Shown: positions 45,720-55,780 of the stretch, one piece after another
Layout: each line of letters starts with the position of its first letter
How positions within the stretch are numbered: the first letter of the stretch is position 1
Origin: Diadophis punctatus similis
Taxonomy: Eukaryota > Chordata > Lepidosauria > Squamata > Dipsadidae
Direction: 5' to 3'
DNA length: 64,000 nt
Assembly (NCBI GenBank): GCA_023053685.1
Contig: JALIGW010000004.1
Coordinates: 86,382,249-86,446,248, forward strand
Notes under the pieces: generated by a model
Database searches by the model: none
What the model saw: only the letters and a program-made list of their open reading frames with translations
What the model was told of the DNA's origin: nothing
Made by a program: the position numbers and the translations under genes

Positions 45720-47035
45720 CAGGGGTGAAATGTGAAAATTTTCCCTACCAGTTCTATGGACGTGGCTTATTTTATGGGTGTGGCTTGAAGTCTGGTGGGT
45801 GTGGCTTCAGGTGGGTGTGGCTCTGTGGTCAGGTGACTCATTGGGCATGCTTGGTGGTCATGTGACCGGATGGACGTGGCTTGGTGGTCAGGTGACCAGG
45901 TGGGCGTGATTTAAATCTGTTAAACACATTTCACAGATTTAACAGATTTGAAGAAGGGACGTTGCAAGGTCATCTAGTCCAACCCCCTGCCTAAGCAGCA
46001 TTGCAAAGGCAGACAAAATAGCCCCTGCCACAAACATGAGCCTCACAGAGCAACAAAGAGCTGAAAAAAAAACCTTTTACAATTTACACACACAACACCA
46101 TAACTGGCTCACACACCATTCAAAAGAAGCTGTACTGACTCACATACCATGCAAAAGTACACAAATGGCACCTGCAACAGATTTAACACATTTAACAGAT
46201 TTAACAGAATTGGAAGAAGGGACCTTGCAAGGTCATCTAGTCCAACCCCCTGCCTAAGCAGCATTGCAAAAGCTTTAAATGGCTATGTCTAACAAAAAAA
46301 ATCCTTTAAAAAAAACCCAATTTACTATTTTTTTAAAGCAAAAAAAAGTTACCCAATTGAAGGAACAAGGCAGGCAGATTCAGTTGATCTCCGAGCAGAT
46401 GGATTGAACAGTTGCTTGCAGAGCAGATGGATTGCAGGCTGCAATCCAGACAAAGCAAGGCAGGCGTTGTGACCAGCGGCTCAGGATTCGGTCCAAAGAG
46501 CGAAGGTAAGCAAGCTGGAGGCTGAGGGGGGGAAGGTGGGTGGTTAGCTAGGCTGCAAAAGCTTTAAATGGCTATGTCTAACAAAAAAAATTCCTAAAAA
46601 AACCCCCAAGAACCCCCCCCCAATTTACTATTTTTTTAAAGCAAAAAAAAAAGTTAGTTACCCAATTGAAGGAGCAAGGCGTCCAGGCAAGGTGTCGGCA
46701 AAGCGAGTACCTGTGCTCATGTGGCAAAGGGGAACAACTTATACTGTATAGTCTGGGGGTGGGGTGGCTGGGCCGGAAGCGCCGAGCCGAGGAAAGGGGC
46801 CATTTTTTTATTTTTAAAGGAAAAGGAAAAGCGGCGAGCGGGCAATTGGGTGGATATGGGCGGCGAGGGCGTGGGCAATTGGGTGGACATGGGCGGCGAG
46901 GGCGCGGGCAATTGGGTGGACATGGGCGGCGGGGGCACGGGGACCAGACCAGTTCGGGGGTGTGGCCAGCCAGCCATCGCTACCGGTGCAGCGAACCACC
47001 AGCGTCCACCCGAACCAGGAGCATTTCACCCCTGC
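45720..47035. mobile_element. Second hAT-type element nested within the first
   Basis: Ends 'caggggtgaaatgtgaaaat' and 'gagcatttcacccctgc' are inverted. Flanks are AAAAGACG (45712-45719) and AAAAGAGG (47036-47043), an 8-bp duplication with one mismatch. Inside are 'tgggtgtggct' direct repeats (45770-45910), two CR1-like 'aaggtcatctagtccaaccc' segments (about 45945-46010 and 46195-46275), a duplicated block starting 'gcaaaagctttaaatggcta' (46267 and 46555) and a 33-bp minisatellite. No transposase. Confidence 0.82.
46841..46940. repeat. 33-bp minisatellite, three copies
   Basis: Units start 'ggcaattgggtgga' at 46841, 46874 and 46907, an exact 33-bp period with few substitutions. The multiple of three keeps frames open on both strands, which explains the 168- and 230-residue frames here. 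These are not genes. Confidence 0.9.
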
Positions 47036-47365
47036 AAAAGAGGTTTCCAGGCTGTGTGCCTGGACCAGGCACTTTCTCTCAGGCCTCCCACCCAGAGGCC
47101 TCGCAGAAACGGACAGGTAGGCCCGAGAGGCGGCTGAGCCTCCCCCCCCCCCCAGTGGTCTGCGGGATTTAAAATTATGAATTTGGTGGTCCCTGAGGTC
47201 CAAAAGGTTGGAGACCCCTGCTTTATGGTATGTAAGGATGCTCTGGATGAAAGCCAGACTGTAAATAACTGAAGCACAAGGTAAGGAATAATGTTCAAAG
47301 AAATATCTCCCTTCTTTTCTTAGGATGCCTTTCTGGTCGGACAAACAGAAAGATACTTTATAGTG

Positions 47366-47524
47366 CCGTGGTGGCGAACCTATGGAACGCGTGCCGGAAG
47401 CGGCACGCAGAGCCATCCCGCGCAGGACGCGCGGCCTCGCTGGCTCCTCTGCCGCGTTCCTGTGCACATACACACGCTGGCCAGCTGGCAGCACACGGGG
47501 ACGCAAAAAGGTTAGCCACCACTG
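47366..47524. mobile_element. hAT-type MITE with perfect 8-bp TSD
   Basis: Ends 'ccgtggtggcgaacctatgg' and 'aggttagccaccactg' match the family at 10601-10895. Identical TTATAGTG duplications lie at 47358-47365 and 47525-47532. It is 159 bp, so shorter than the other copy. Confidence 0.92.
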
Positions 47525-47532
47525 TTATAGTG

Positions 47533-50500
47533 TCTTTATGCGTGTCCTCTGGGGCCAGATTCTATTTCCTTTCAAATTAATTTTTGTTTATTTAAAATCC
47601 TTTAATCAACCATATTGACTTTTTGCCTCCTGTTGCATACAACGCAAGAGCCTTCTTTTAACACCATGTCTCGATTTAAGCTTAAAAGCACCATATATTT
47701 ACCTGGAACCCAGGAGGCCCATGTGCTGGTGGGTGAAACAAATGCCTGTCATTTTTTTGGGATAATACTCGAAAGAGCAAAGGGACTGATAAGCTCAAAT
47801 CTTTATTGCAGGAAGCACACCTGGTGAGAAAGTCATCTTGAGTCATCCATTCTAATACACACACATATGTACATTGTAATTTAAATGCGTGAAATAAATG
47901 GTAAAAAGATAAATAATAAACAGAAAGTTTCTTAAAACTCCAAGCGTGGTCAGTTTCTAAAGAGGAAATGCATTTAAAATTGTGTGGATTGACTAAAATG
48001 TTCAGGGGAACTAAAACATCTTGTCCGAAAGAGACCAAATCTTTTCCTTTCTCTGTTGGGTCCCCATCTGGGTGCTTGAGCTTCTTTCCGCCCTTATCCA
48101 TCAGGGTAAGAGAAGGTGCATCTGGGCTGCTGAATGTCTGCGTGCAGGTTCTCCATCCAAGACGGAGAAAACGCAGCCAAGGGGTTTTCTTCCAAAACAA
48201 GGCAGCTGGGCTGGGGCTGCCGCTGGGACTTGGGCTGGCCAGGCACCTGCTCTCCACAAGGACTCCCGGTTCCCATTGCAGTGAAGAAACATTGAAGAGC
48301 TTCTGCAGATCCACCGGACTGGGCTTCACCCCCTCCCATGCCTCTTCCCCACAAGATGGGGAGGGGGGCCTTTGGCCTAAGTAGCTGCCTCTTTGGGTTT
48401 GTGCTCTTATCCACTTACACGCTTTTTTCTTCACTTAGCAGCTTCCATAATTCGATGCAGGCCTGGGGCCACTTATGAAAAGCCAGCTACTCTTGAAAGA
48501 AAAAACCTCGATGCTTGTGGCTGCAAATCACTGAATCTGATTGGTGTTGAAAACCACTGCAGTTGTGAGGCTGTTGTTAATTTTCCTTTGTGGCTATCGG
48601 GGAGTTTGAGCCGGGCCGGTGGAATCCCTATTTCTAAGAGTGTTAAATGAAGTGTTTGTGGCCTTTAAAATAACTACTTGCAGTAAGCCATCTGGGATTC
48701 ATTTCAGTTCATATTATCCAGGCTTTATTATTTTTAAGTACAGTTTGACAGCAAAGGAAACACAGACATAAGAGACACCCCTGAACAGAAGGATGTAATT
48801 AAGTTTTCCTTGAAGAAGGGATTTCAAAAGGTTATGCTCAGAGCTGCATCTTTTTGGCCACTTGACATTGGAGAAAAGGAACAAGCGGAAGGACAGAAGC
48901 GGTCAAAGCTACCTGGGCTGGGTTTGCCCTGAAGGATATCCCCCGGGCAACAGCCAGGACCCCCAATTTTATATGAAATGGAAAGGGTGAAGCGTAGTAC
49001 CAGTAGGGCAATATTTATGCAAGAAACTGGAACCACTGCATTTTATGATCCAAAAGTATAGATTACTGTACTGTACTGTAATTTTAATTGTTGGTTTTAA
49101 ATTGTAAGTCAACCAGAGTCACTCTTGCAAATTGGATAGCCAGAAAAATCTTCTTTTTAAATAACAGTACAATGTGTCCTCTCTTGTACGTTGTTGCTCA
49201 AGGCCGTTTCAACGGTGGCAGCGCTGTCACCAGCCAAACTCGGAGCAAGGACTGTAAAATTTGGGCTGAGCTCTTCCGCCCCATCCTAGTCTCGCAGCGA
49301 GGAAGGCTTGGGAAAGCAGGCGGCAGCGACTGGACGGAGGCCTGGGTGGTGGTGGTGGTGGTGGGTTCGGCTGAAGAAGAGTCCCCAGCTTACAGCCCCT
49401 TAGTTTCCCTGGCTGAGCACGTCCTGAGTCCCAGACGCATCTTCTTCACCACATCGGTGAAGTTTTCCAAACATCAGTAGCCTCTTTTGTGCTCTTGGGG
49501 GACCGGAGGGCAAAGTATATTTGGTTTTTGCGTGGCTGAGAGGTGGGAGCAGAGCGCAGCAGCAGGAAGACTCCCGAGGGCCCAGCTTTGGGGTTGTTGT
49601 GGCCCAGACAGTTGATCCCAGCAGAAGCAGGTAGCTCCTTAATAAGATCGCTTAATTGTGGAAACACTTTGAACGAAAGAAACTGGGTCTTTTCTGTGGT
49701 GCTGGAAAACAGTTTTATGAGCAGTGTGAATGTCAAGGTCCAATGTGTGGCAATCCGATAAATAAATAGGTCTTTAAATCTGAGCAGAGGGACTCTGCCC
49801 TTTTGAGGGCAGCCATGCCGAGGAATAGTCTGCCGCCTCCTGATAAATCACGTTTTAGTGCAAACGACGGTTAGTCCTGACCGGCAGGGAGGAGCATGTC
49901 CAGGTGTTTATTCAGGCCAGAAGGGGACTTTTCATGCAGGCCGCTAAAAGGAGCATCGTTTGTTTTTCTTCCTATCTTCCTATTCCGTCCAGTTAACCCC
50001 GACAAATATTTTCTTAGTTCCTGGCTGTTTTTAGCTAGGAATTGTACGGTGCCTGCATTTTTCCCATTTGACTCACGGAGCTGCTGCTGTTTACATCTTC
50101 TCCCCAGGGCCTGAATCCTCGTGTTGGATCCAAGATCCTTCTCACAGGGTTGCAAGGGAGGCTTTTCGTACTCCGAGTTGAAGCACGAACGCTACAGAAC
50201 ACGGAGGGTCTGTAATGAAAACCAAAGTCTGAAGCAGACGGAGGGGGCAGGGAGGATAATTATTAGCAGTCATGCAAACAAAAATATACCAATGATATTT
50301 TAAATGTGGCAACGTGAAAGAAAAGTAGAGGAAAGTTTACCCCATACTTACTTTCTAACCACTCGCTATGATTTTCTTTTAAGCGAACCAAATACAGGAT
50401 TCCACTATCAGGTGTTTGAAAAAAAGGATTATTTTTAATGCATATGAATATTTAATTAGGTACCTAATCAATATTGCTCATATTGTCTGGGGCAATTTCA

Positions 50501-50627
50501 GAGATTGTAGCATTTATCTGAGTGTTTAAAACTGGGCAGTAGTTGCCTGTAATGGTAGTTATAGGAGTTGCCCATGTCTTTTTGCTAATACCAAAATGGC
50601 GCTTTCAAGAAGGGCCAAACTATAAAA

Positions 50628-50629
<2 letters not shown>
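47533..50629. other. Unassigned DNA
   Basis: No exon or transposon boundary recognised in 3 kb. Overlapping frames at 47682-48434 and 49088-49480 lack motifs. A (GTG)n run near 49345-49362 accounts for a poly-Val stretch in one frame. Confidence 0.4.

Positions 50630-50674
<45 letters not shown>
50630..50674. repeat. (CT)n microsatellite
   Basis: About 22 CT units. Confidence 0.95.
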
Positions 50675-50678
<4 letters not shown>

Positions 50679-50981
50679 CTGATATTCCTATTCTCCATCT
50701 CCAATGAGATTTGGTCAGATCACCTCTGTATAGAACACAACATGCAAGGTAATATTCTTCTTCAGTTCCAACCTTATGGATATTTTCATGAAGCTGAAAG
50801 ATTCTGAATTTGATACGTTTATTTTAAAAAACCTGTTTATAGGATTTCTACTGTCACTGATACACCCATATCTTGAGATAGTTTAGTGATGTCTTTAAAT
50901 TAAATATAAAAAGTAACGTAAGTGAACATGTAGGTAGAAGAGAATATTTGCAGCTCAAAGTTGAACTGTGGGGTCCTTGGT

Positions 50982-51150
50982 GTTATTTATTTATTTATTT
51001 ATTTGGTATTCTTATATGCCGCCCACCTCCCGGAGGACTCAGGGCGGCGTACAACAGAGAAAAATACAGAATAACCAATTCATAAATAATATTTAAAAAC
51101 AATATAAAAGTTAAAAGACTCAATATTTGAAATCAACCCAACAGGCATTC
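50982..51150 (-). mobile_element. CR1/L2-type LINE 3' UTR fragment
   Basis: TTTA-repeat tail (50982-51003), then 'gccgcccacctcccggagga' and 'ggcggcgtacaacaga'. This is the same 3' UTR as the 20765 and 23130 copies, but with no coding part. Confidence 0.8.
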
Positions 51151-51153
51151 ATT

Positions 51154-51373
51154 CATTTGAGTTCTTTTACCCTCTACGCATGCAAAAAGTGCAGAGGGTA
51201 AAAGAACTCAAATGGCGGTGTCCCGACGGGTGGGCGGAGCGCCGCGCTACCTGCGCGATCGGCTCACCGACGACAGACAGGTAAAAGCGAACTGGGAGCA
51301 TTTCACCCCTGGTCCGTGGGATTTAAAATTATGACCTTGGTGGTCCCTGAGATCCAAAAGGTTGGGGACCCCT
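51154..51373. mobile_element. Right-end fragments of the two nested hAT families
   Basis: A perfect 22-bp-arm hairpin (51154-51175/51193-51214), then CpG-rich DNA ending 'ggagcatttcacccctg' (right end of the 45720 family), followed directly by 'gtccgtgggatttaaaatta' and 'aaaaggttggggacccctg' (right end of the 44699 family). The order matches the big nest at 44.7-47.2 kb, but the left halves are absent. Confidence 0.75.
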
Positions 51374-52170
51374 GTTTTACACAATTTAGCTTTCATGAAT
51401 TTCCTAGATTGGTCAATGTTGTATAGAAAGAACATCATTTGAACTTTGTGAGCAGGGAGAGCTGATTTATCAAACTCTGCCACTTTAGCTATAAGTGAAA
51501 ATTAATTTGGGATATCACTTCACAGTGAGCTATGGAAAAGTAATGGGGGAGGGTCCAAATTTATTAACCTCTGCATTTTCTTTATTTAACTATATAATTT
51601 ACTGAGAGGGAATATTACACAAGATTGAAATAATTGCAGACACTTAAACAGAAAAATAGAAGAAATAAAAAGTATAAAAAAATTAAAAAGTGAAGGACAG
51701 CAAAAGACAAAAAAGAAGGAAGGAAGTAAAGGAAGGAAGGATTGAAAGATGCCTCTTCCCCCTTATGGTAAATGGTGCAGAAACTTGGATATGCTCTGTT
51801 TACCAATTGTGCTGATTGGCCAGAAACTGAATTAGCTAATTTTCTACTTTCAGGCTTTTCGCTGAAGATTTTGCCAAGTTCTGCTCTGTTACTTACTTCT
51901 GTCATTAGAGGAGTTGGGGCCATATGAATAGTTTCAACTAGATCATTTTCTTCAGTGTTCCCTTAATTGTATTCTTTCTTATAGTATAATGTTATTTGTT
52001 TTGTTACCATTTCTTTGGTCTGTGATGATAGATCAGTACAGCAGAGTGCAAATAAAGTCCTGGTTCTGAGGGTGAAGTCCCGGAGTGGTGGTGGTGTTTC
52101 CCCCAGTCTCCCCATTGAGGAATCCAGCTCAGGAAGGAAGAGAGGAAGACCCTGGAAATGAACAATGGGC
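51374..52170. other. Unassigned AT-rich DNA
   Basis: Short GGAA-rich tract near 51715-51745. Nothing else recognised. Confidence 0.4.
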
Positions 52171-52375
52171 TGTGCAAATTTTATTTTATTTTTATTTATT
52201 TATTTTTTTGTCAAGTACGTATTGGTAATATACCGTATTTTTCGGAGTATAAGACGCACTTTTTTGCCCCCCAAAAGAGGGTGGAAATGTCGGTGCATCT
52301 TATAGACCGAATACAGCCATTTTTTGGCCTCCCAAAGCCCCGCTCCTGCATCCAATTTTTGCGAAAAACGGATGA

Positions 52376-52640
52376 CTTTTTGCAAAAATGGGGGCATTTT
52401 TGCCTTCCCCCACCCCCTAGGAGTGCTCTGCAGGCTTCCTAAACCCTCTGCATGCCCTGTTTTTTCAAAAAAATGAGCGAAAAACGAGCCATTTTTTGCA
52501 AAAATTGGGGCGTTTTTGTCTTCCCCCACCCCCTAGGAGTGCTCTGCAGGCTTCCCAAACCCTCTGCATGACCTGTTTTTCAAAAAAAAACCAAGCAAAA
52601 AACGGGCCATTTTTTGCAAAAACTGGAGTGTTTTTGCCTT
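52376..52640. repeat. 116-bp tandem repeat, about 2.2 copies
   Basis: 'ccccctaggagtgctctgca' recurs with a 116-bp period (CTAG at 52417 and 52533). Each unit also has 'ttttttgcaaaaa'. A partial third unit follows at about 52605. Confidence 0.88.
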
Positions 52641-52653
52641 TTAATTACCCCAT

Positions 52654-53160
52654 CTAGCATGACTGGAGGAGGAATTCTGGGAGTTGAAGTCCACTAGTCT
52701 TAAAGCTGTCAAGTTTGAAGACCCCTGGGTTAGGGGTTAGGGGTGCAAGGGTCTTCAAACTTGGCAAGTTTAAGACTTGTGGACTTCAACTCCCATTCCT
52801 GAGCTAGCATGACTGGAGGAGGAATTCTGGGAGTTGAAGTCCACTAGTCTTAAAGCTGTCAAGTTTGAAGACCCCTGGGTTAGGGGTGCAAGGGTCTTCA
52901 AACTTGGCAAGTTTAAGACTTGTGGACTTCAACTCCCATTCCTGAGCTAGCATGACTGGAGGAGGAATTCTGGGAGTTGAAGTCCACTAGTCTTAAAGCT
53001 GTCAAGTTTGAAGACCCCTGGGTTAGGGGTTAGGGGTGTAAGGGTCTTCAAACTTGGCAAGTTTAAGACTTGTGGATTTCAACTCCCATTCCTGAGCTAG
53101 CATGACTGGAGGAGGAATTCTGGGAGTTGAAGTCCACTAGTCTTAAAGCTGTCAAGTTTG
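52654..53160. repeat. 143-150-bp tandem array of a hAT MITE core with TTAGGGG motifs
   Basis: Units begin 'ctagcatgactggagg' at 52654, 52804, 52947 and 53097 (spacings 150, 143, 150). The 143-bp unit lacks one TAGGGGT. Each unit contains both arms of the palindromic MITE of 3579-3713 ('gggagttgaagtccactagt' and 'gtggacttcaactccc') joined through 'gggttaggggttaggggt'. The units are nearly identical, so the amplification is recent. Confidence 0.92.
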
Positions 53161-53854
53161 AAGTTTGTAAAAAGTATACATGCCAGACTTCCGGTTTGGA
53201 GCGCGCCATCGCGGACGTCCCTTCGTCGGACGCCTTTCCAATCTTCGTAAAAAGCCGCCAAAACAGCTGTCTGACGGCTTTGAAATCTCTTCCCCAGGCA
53301 AAGGGGAGAGATGAGAGCTTGACAGGTGGGGTAGAGCCCCCCCAGCGCCCTAGGAGCCATCTAGTAGGGCGTGAAGGGAGAGCTCCCCATGCAGCCTGTC
53401 TCCGCTCCGAAGATCAGGAAACCTCCGCCTTTGCGGAGCTAGATGTCGCGACCAGCCGCTGCTTCAAGAATGGGATTTACAATTACTTTTGAATTACAGA
53501 AGCAGACAGAGAGAAACAGGCGTGAGATGGGCAAGTAATGGAACCTCTTTTTTCCTTTTTTTTTTCAACTCCTGGGTAAGCTTTCACTTTGGCAAAGAAT
53601 CAAAGGAAACAAAGTAACAATATGGCGATTGAGAAGTGAAAGTGACTTTCGTTTCCCCAGAGGCTTTTTTTTTCTTTCTTATGGAAACTTTTAATTTGGA
53701 AAAATGGTTTTTTCTTTCTCTGTCTCCTAACCCTGGATTAAAGTTATAATTGAAATATTTCCAATAATAAAAGACTACCTGGTTTTTAAACTGGAAAGAA
53801 CTTTAATCAGGCACCTGGCTTTCTTTCTTTTTTGTACTCTTTTGAAACACCATA

Positions 53855-54925
53855 ATGGCTTCAAAATCTGGAAAGATTGTTTTGACTAAAAGAAATGACT
53901 ATCCATCTGGATATATTTCTAAAATGCAACTTAATACTGAGCTAACACCTCCACAGCCTTTGACACCTGAAAATTTATTAAATAATTTAAAGATTATGAA
54001 ACATGAACTTACTTTGGAATTTAATCAGAAAATAAGTGAGATAGACAAAAAAATGCAGGCCGCTTTGAAGAATATGAATCAACAAATCAGATTTGATGTG
54101 TTAGAGGTTTGCAAAGGTTTAGCAACAAATATTGAAGTTTTGGCAGAACGTATTGAAACAAATAAACAAGCTTTGGCAACCTCGGTGAATTACATAGATA
54201 AAATCCAAAATGATATTGCAAATTTTGAAAAAGAGGTTTTGATGACACAGTTCAGATCCATGGAAGTTGCTATAAGGGTCAGAGGTTTGAAAGAGGGATT
54301 ATATGAAAATTTAAAAGGAAGGATGGTTGATGCATTGGATCAGGTGTCTGGAATTTCTAAAGTGGAATTGGCTACACAAATCGACAAAATATACAGAATC
54401 AATTCGTGGTACGCTAAACAAAAGCATTTACCAAGGGACATTGTTATATATTTTACCACAAGAGCTCTACGGAATAGAATTATACAAGCAACGTTTAATA
54501 ATAATCTCATGGTGAATGGTCAGGAACTAAAGATTTGGAAAGAAATCCCCTCTAAAATGCTTAAAGCCAGAAAAAGCTACACTTTTTTGATTGATGAATT
54601 TAAGAGATTAAATTTACAATATAAATGGGAAGCGCCAGTTGGAGTAGCAGTGAAATTTTCTGGAAAAAGATACCGGCTTAACACGATAAAAAAAGCTACT
54701 GAATTCTATGTCAATGTTTTAAAGGCTGATATATCCAAGATTCCAGAGGAAGGATGTATGAAAATAAAAGAGGAGGAGGCGGGGAAGCCATCTTTGCTGG
54801 ATCAAAAGGAAATAGATTCAAAAACCCAAAAGGAGTGCCAGAACCAGATAGCTGGGGAAAAGGAGATGGAGGTTTGGGACCAGATGGGAGACGAGTCGAC
54901 AAATTCGAATTTACTGAACTATTAA
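53855..54925 (+). CDS. L1 ORF1-type RNA-binding protein, intact 356 residues
   Basis: A full-length open frame with no internal stop, starting MASKSGK. Residues 1-45 are a disordered N-terminus. About 45-130 are heptad-like with many Lys/Glu/Ile/Leu and predict a coiled coil for trimerisation. About 138-226 fit the L1 RRM ('VAIRVRGLKE' at 138-147 and 'RDIVIYFTTRALRNRI' at 194-209). 232-290 fit the C-terminal domain ('KEIPSKMLKARKSY', 'PVGVAVKFSGKRYRL'), which helps bind nucleic acid. The last 65 residues are acidic and charged. The length is close to mammalian ORF1p (about 340). In the family it coats element RNA and acts as a chaperone during target-primed reverse transcription. No ORF2 follows. 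The start is the first ATG of the frame, with an A at -3. Confidence 0.88.
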   Translation: MASKSGKIVLTKRNDYPSGYISKMQLNTELTPPQPLTPENLLNNLKIMKHELTLEFNQKISEIDKKMQAALKNMNQQIRFDVLEVCKGLATNIEVLAERIETNKQALATSVNYIDKIQNDIANFEKEVLMTQFRSMEVAIRVRGLKEGLYENLKGRMVDALDQVSGISKVELATQIDKIYRINSWYAKQKHLPRDIVIYFTTRALRNRIIQATFNNNLMVNGQELKIWKEIPSKMLKARKSYTFLIDEFKRLNLQYKWEAPVGVAVKFSGKRYRLNTIKKATEFYVNVLKADISKIPEEGCMKIKEEEAGKPSLLDQKEIDSKTQKECQNQIAGEKEMEVWDQMGDESTNSNLLNY

Positions 54926-55572
54926 AAGATGAACTATCAAAATACAAAATGATGCGATGTTGAAATATATTGGACGGATAGAGACTAATATGATTGTATT
55001 TTTCCTTTTCCCTATTTAATGATTACCTATGCAATATTTAGCTAAGTTTTATATAACTTTGAGGTTATTTTTAATGTTAATAATATTAGATATATATAGT
55101 TTGTTGAAGATTTGTTTATTCTTTTTTTTTGTTTATTGAAGTTAGTTAATTTGGAATAATATGTTATCAATATCATGATGAAATTTAATATTTAATGATT
55201 ACTTACGTAACATTTAGTTAAGTTTTATTTATCTTTGAGGTTATTTTTAATGTTAATAATATTAGATTAAGATTTTTGTATTTTATACCTAGTTATTATT
55301 CATATAACATTTATTTTGTATAAGATAGAGGATTGAAGGGAGGAGGTAGGAGGTTTGTTTGTTTGTATTGTCAAAGAGATTTCTCTTTCTTTCCTTTTTT
55401 TCCTCTTTTTTGTATCTTTACTATTGTATACATATGCGATATATTATTAGTGTATAATCTGGAGTTGAAGTTTTTTAAAAAATAGTGTTCTTTTTTTCTT
55501 TTTTTTCTTTTTTTTTCTTTTTATTAACAATTTAAATTTATTATTATGCCCTGTATTATCTCTGGGAAGTCC

Positions 55573-55620
55573 GGGGGGGGGGAGGTGGGGAGGGAAGGGG
55601 GTGGGTTGGGGGGGGGAGGG
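55573..55620 (+). repeat. G-rich polypurine tract in L1 3' UTR (G-quadruplex candidate)
   Basis: Several runs of four or more G separated by short A/T spacers within about 48 nt, positioned 90 nt before the poly-A. L1 3' UTRs of mammals carry comparable G-rich tracts. Confidence 0.8.
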
Positions 55621-55715
55621 AAAAAAGAACAAAAAATGTTTGTACTTTATATTTAATATTTTGCTACTATTTATGTAATTCTGTACTAATAAAACTTTTT
55701 GAATAAAAAAAAAAA

Positions 55716-55780
55716 GTATACATGGTTGTAAAAAGTGTACATGGTTGTAAAAAGTATACATGATTGTAAAAAGTATTCTG
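55716..55780. repeat. Short tandem repeat of about 20 bp
   Basis: 'gttgtaaaaagtatacatg' repeats about three times with small changes. One copy was the L1 target site. Confidence 0.8.

Larger units (their letters stand above)
44699..47220. mobile_element. hAT-type DNA transposon (non-autonomous, 2.5 kb) with 8-bp TSD
   Basis: Left end 'cagtggtcaccaactggtgg' and right end 'aaaaggttggagacccctg' are imperfect inverted repeats of hAT type. Flanks are CTTTAGGG (44691-44698) and CTTTATGG (47221-47228), one mismatch. The interior has inverted blocks (44781-44804 against 45047-45070; about 44886-44937 against 45093-45151), a long palindrome (45466-45628) and a nested hAT (45720-47035). No transposase frame is visible. 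A second copy of the right end lies at about 51310-51373. Confidence 0.87.
53183..55710 (+). mobile_element. ORF1-only L1 ('half-L1', HAL1-like) with perfect 14-bp TSD
   Basis: The insertion is flanked by identical AAAAAGTATACATG at 53169-53182 and 55711-55724. It has a GC-rich start ('ccagacttccggtttggagc'), a 670-bp 5' UTR, an intact ORF1, then only about 780 bp to the poly-A. That tail holds a 176-bp-spaced duplication ('tttaatgattac' at 55015 and 55191), a G-rich polypurine tract and 'actaataaaactttttgaat' before the A tail. ORF2, normally about 3.8 kb in L1, is absent. The element therefore resembles mammalian HAL1 in structure and must depend on another L1's ORF2 protein. Confidence 0.88.

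Noticed and set aside
46666..47506. 168- and 230-residue frames
   Set aside because: Driven by a 33-bp minisatellite (multiple of three) and hAT ends. They cross several transposon boundaries.
47682..48434. 250-residue minus-strand frame
   Set aside because: No recognisable domain or conserved motif. Plus-strand frames are open over the same bases, so chance openness is likely.
52654..53160. Interstitial telomere repeat
   Set aside because: Only two or three TTAGGGG-like units per linker, and they are part of a MITE-derived tandem unit, not a (TTAGGG)n array.
52376..53160. CRISPR-like spaced repeats
   Set aside because: Units are 116 and 143-150 bp direct tandems with no unique spacers, within a eukaryotic transposon.
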